Assembly (NCBI GenBank): GCA_002687025.1
Contig: NYZG01000363.1
Coordinates: 1 to 25,152 of the forward strand
DNA from: Candidatus Poribacteria bacterium
Lineage (GTDB): Bacteria > Poribacteria > WGA-4E > GCA-2687025
Reading direction: 5' to 3'
Length of the DNA stretch: 25,152 nucleotides
Part shown: piece by piece, positions 24,208-25,152 of the stretch
Numbering within the stretch: position 1 is the stretch's first letter
How the letters are laid out: the number at the start of each line of letters is the position of its first letter
Notes under the pieces: model-generated
The model's database searches: none
The model's input: only the letters and a program-made list of their open reading frames with translations
Told to the model about the DNA's origin: nothing
Program-made: the position numbers and the translations under genes

Positions 24208-25152
24208 CCGTCGCGACCGACGACGATACGTGGGCGTTCGACGTCCCGTTGGACGGAGACGGCGAGAAGCTCATCCAGCTACAGACGCGGGACGACCTGG
24301 GGAACGTGTCGCCGCTGTCCGCGCCGGTGCGTGTCCTGTATGACACGGCGACGCCAAGCATTGGGTTTGTCACGCCCTCGGTGACAGGGAATCTGCAGCC
24401 CGACTTCACCGGCACGGTAACGGACGCGCTAAGCGGCGTCGATCCCGCGAGCATCGCCATAGAGCTGGATGGGTCCGACGCGGGCGCCACCCTCGTGTAC
24501 GACGCCGACATCGGCAGCTTCACGGCGACGCCCGACGCGCCGTTCGACACGGGATCATCGGTGACGGTGCGGGTCACGGCGTCGGACTTTGCGGGCAACG
24601 AGAGCGTGTTCACCTCGGAGGTCAGCTTCGACGAGCGTCTGGCGGACGTGCAGGCGCCGTCGCTCCTGAACCCGCAGATCGACGGCGTACGCCTCGTCAC
24701 CGGATTCACGCCGCACATCCGTGGCGAGACGGCGACGATACAGTTCGGCGTGACGGACGATCTGTCCGGCGTTGCGAGCGTCATCGGCACCCTGAACGGC
24801 GAGGACATCGCGTTCACCATTGCCGGCGACATCGCCACGCTGGAGGTGGCGGACATCGTGCCGGACTTCCACAACGTCCTCCTCGTCCGCGCGACCGACA
24901 ATCGGGGCAACGAAGGCGACACGAAGCTGTTCGAGTTCGAGCGCGACGCCAGCACCGACGCCCCCACGCTCGATGTGCCACTCATCACGAACGAGGCAGA
25001 CTTCGTCGTCACAGGGACCGGCATTGAGAGCGGCGCGTCCGTGACGGTGTTCGTGAACGAGACGCCGACGCCCGCGTTCGTCGAGGGAACGACGTTCCGC
25101 ACCGCCGCCGTGCGGCTGCGCGAGGGGGCAAACACCGTGGCGGCCACGGCGA
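23913..25152 (+). CDS. continuation of the giant protein in the shifted frame, open at the window edge
   Basis: From the second copy of the 26-bp duplication this frame is open to the last base of the window, about 413 codons. It encodes EELPAGDHTIEATFADKAGNE and then at least three bacterial Ig-like domains with phrases such as ATDDDTWAFDVPLDGDG, TVTDALSGVDPASIAIELDG, VTASDFAGNESVF and VRATDNRGNEGDT. These are typical of the Big-type repeats that decorate large surface proteins. Codon use (third-position G/C) and style match the preceding region exactly. It is therefore the true downstream part of the same gene, not a separate one. No start codon is claimed; the C-terminus lies beyond the window, so any anchor or sorting signal cannot be seen. 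Confidence 0.85.

Overview
The window is about 25 kb of high-G+C bacterial DNA (roughly two-thirds G+C by eye, third codon positions strongly G/C). It carries eleven genes I support as protein-coding, one 13-codon upstream ORF that is only possible, and no rRNA, tRNA, CRISPR array, transposase or phage gene that I can see. Several traits suggest a diderm, environmental bacterium of an under-sampled phylum: a Tat-dependent Rieske lipoprotein, a secreted propeller fused to a barrel-like C-terminus, a very large exported repeat protein, and a UPF0182 membrane protein. I cannot assign a phylum from this window alone.

Left part (1-7400). A short leader with a candidate promoter and two strong hairpins precedes a soluble protein with two GAF-like regions and a degenerate class III cyclase fold (264-2138). 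Convergent to it, with only three bases between the stop codons, lies a minus-strand pair: a UPF0182 membrane protein (3651-7337), then a pentapeptide-repeat protein with a C-terminal alpha/beta domain (2142-3563). The second of these has its own near-consensus promoter, whose -35 box contains the stop codon of the first.

Middle (7370-9430). Two divergent promoters with directly abutting -35 boxes drive the UPF0182 gene leftwards and, rightwards, an unrecognised secreted protein (7463-8026) followed by a Tat-exported Rieske-type protein with an unusual second cluster-binding box. A DUF5694/TraB-like gene runs on the minus strand.

Right part (9458-25152). Everything is on the plus strand. There is an excellent promoter, a 14-repeat Ycf48/BNR-type secreted propeller, a textbook hairpin terminator, an alpha/beta hydrolase of the acetyl-xylan-esterase type, nusB, an NHL propeller protein overlapping the end of nusB, and a giant exported protein. 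The giant has a TolB-like propeller, carboxypeptidase-regulatory-like domains and about thirteen cadherin/Ig-like repeats, and it runs off the window. It is interrupted at about 23.9 kb by an exact 26-bp tandem duplication that shifts the frame. Removing one copy restores an open frame to the window edge.

The common theme is the cell envelope: three exported beta-propeller proteins, a large surface or adhesin-like protein, a big membrane protein and a secreted Rieske protein. nusB is the only obvious housekeeping gene. Function beyond family level is inference throughout.
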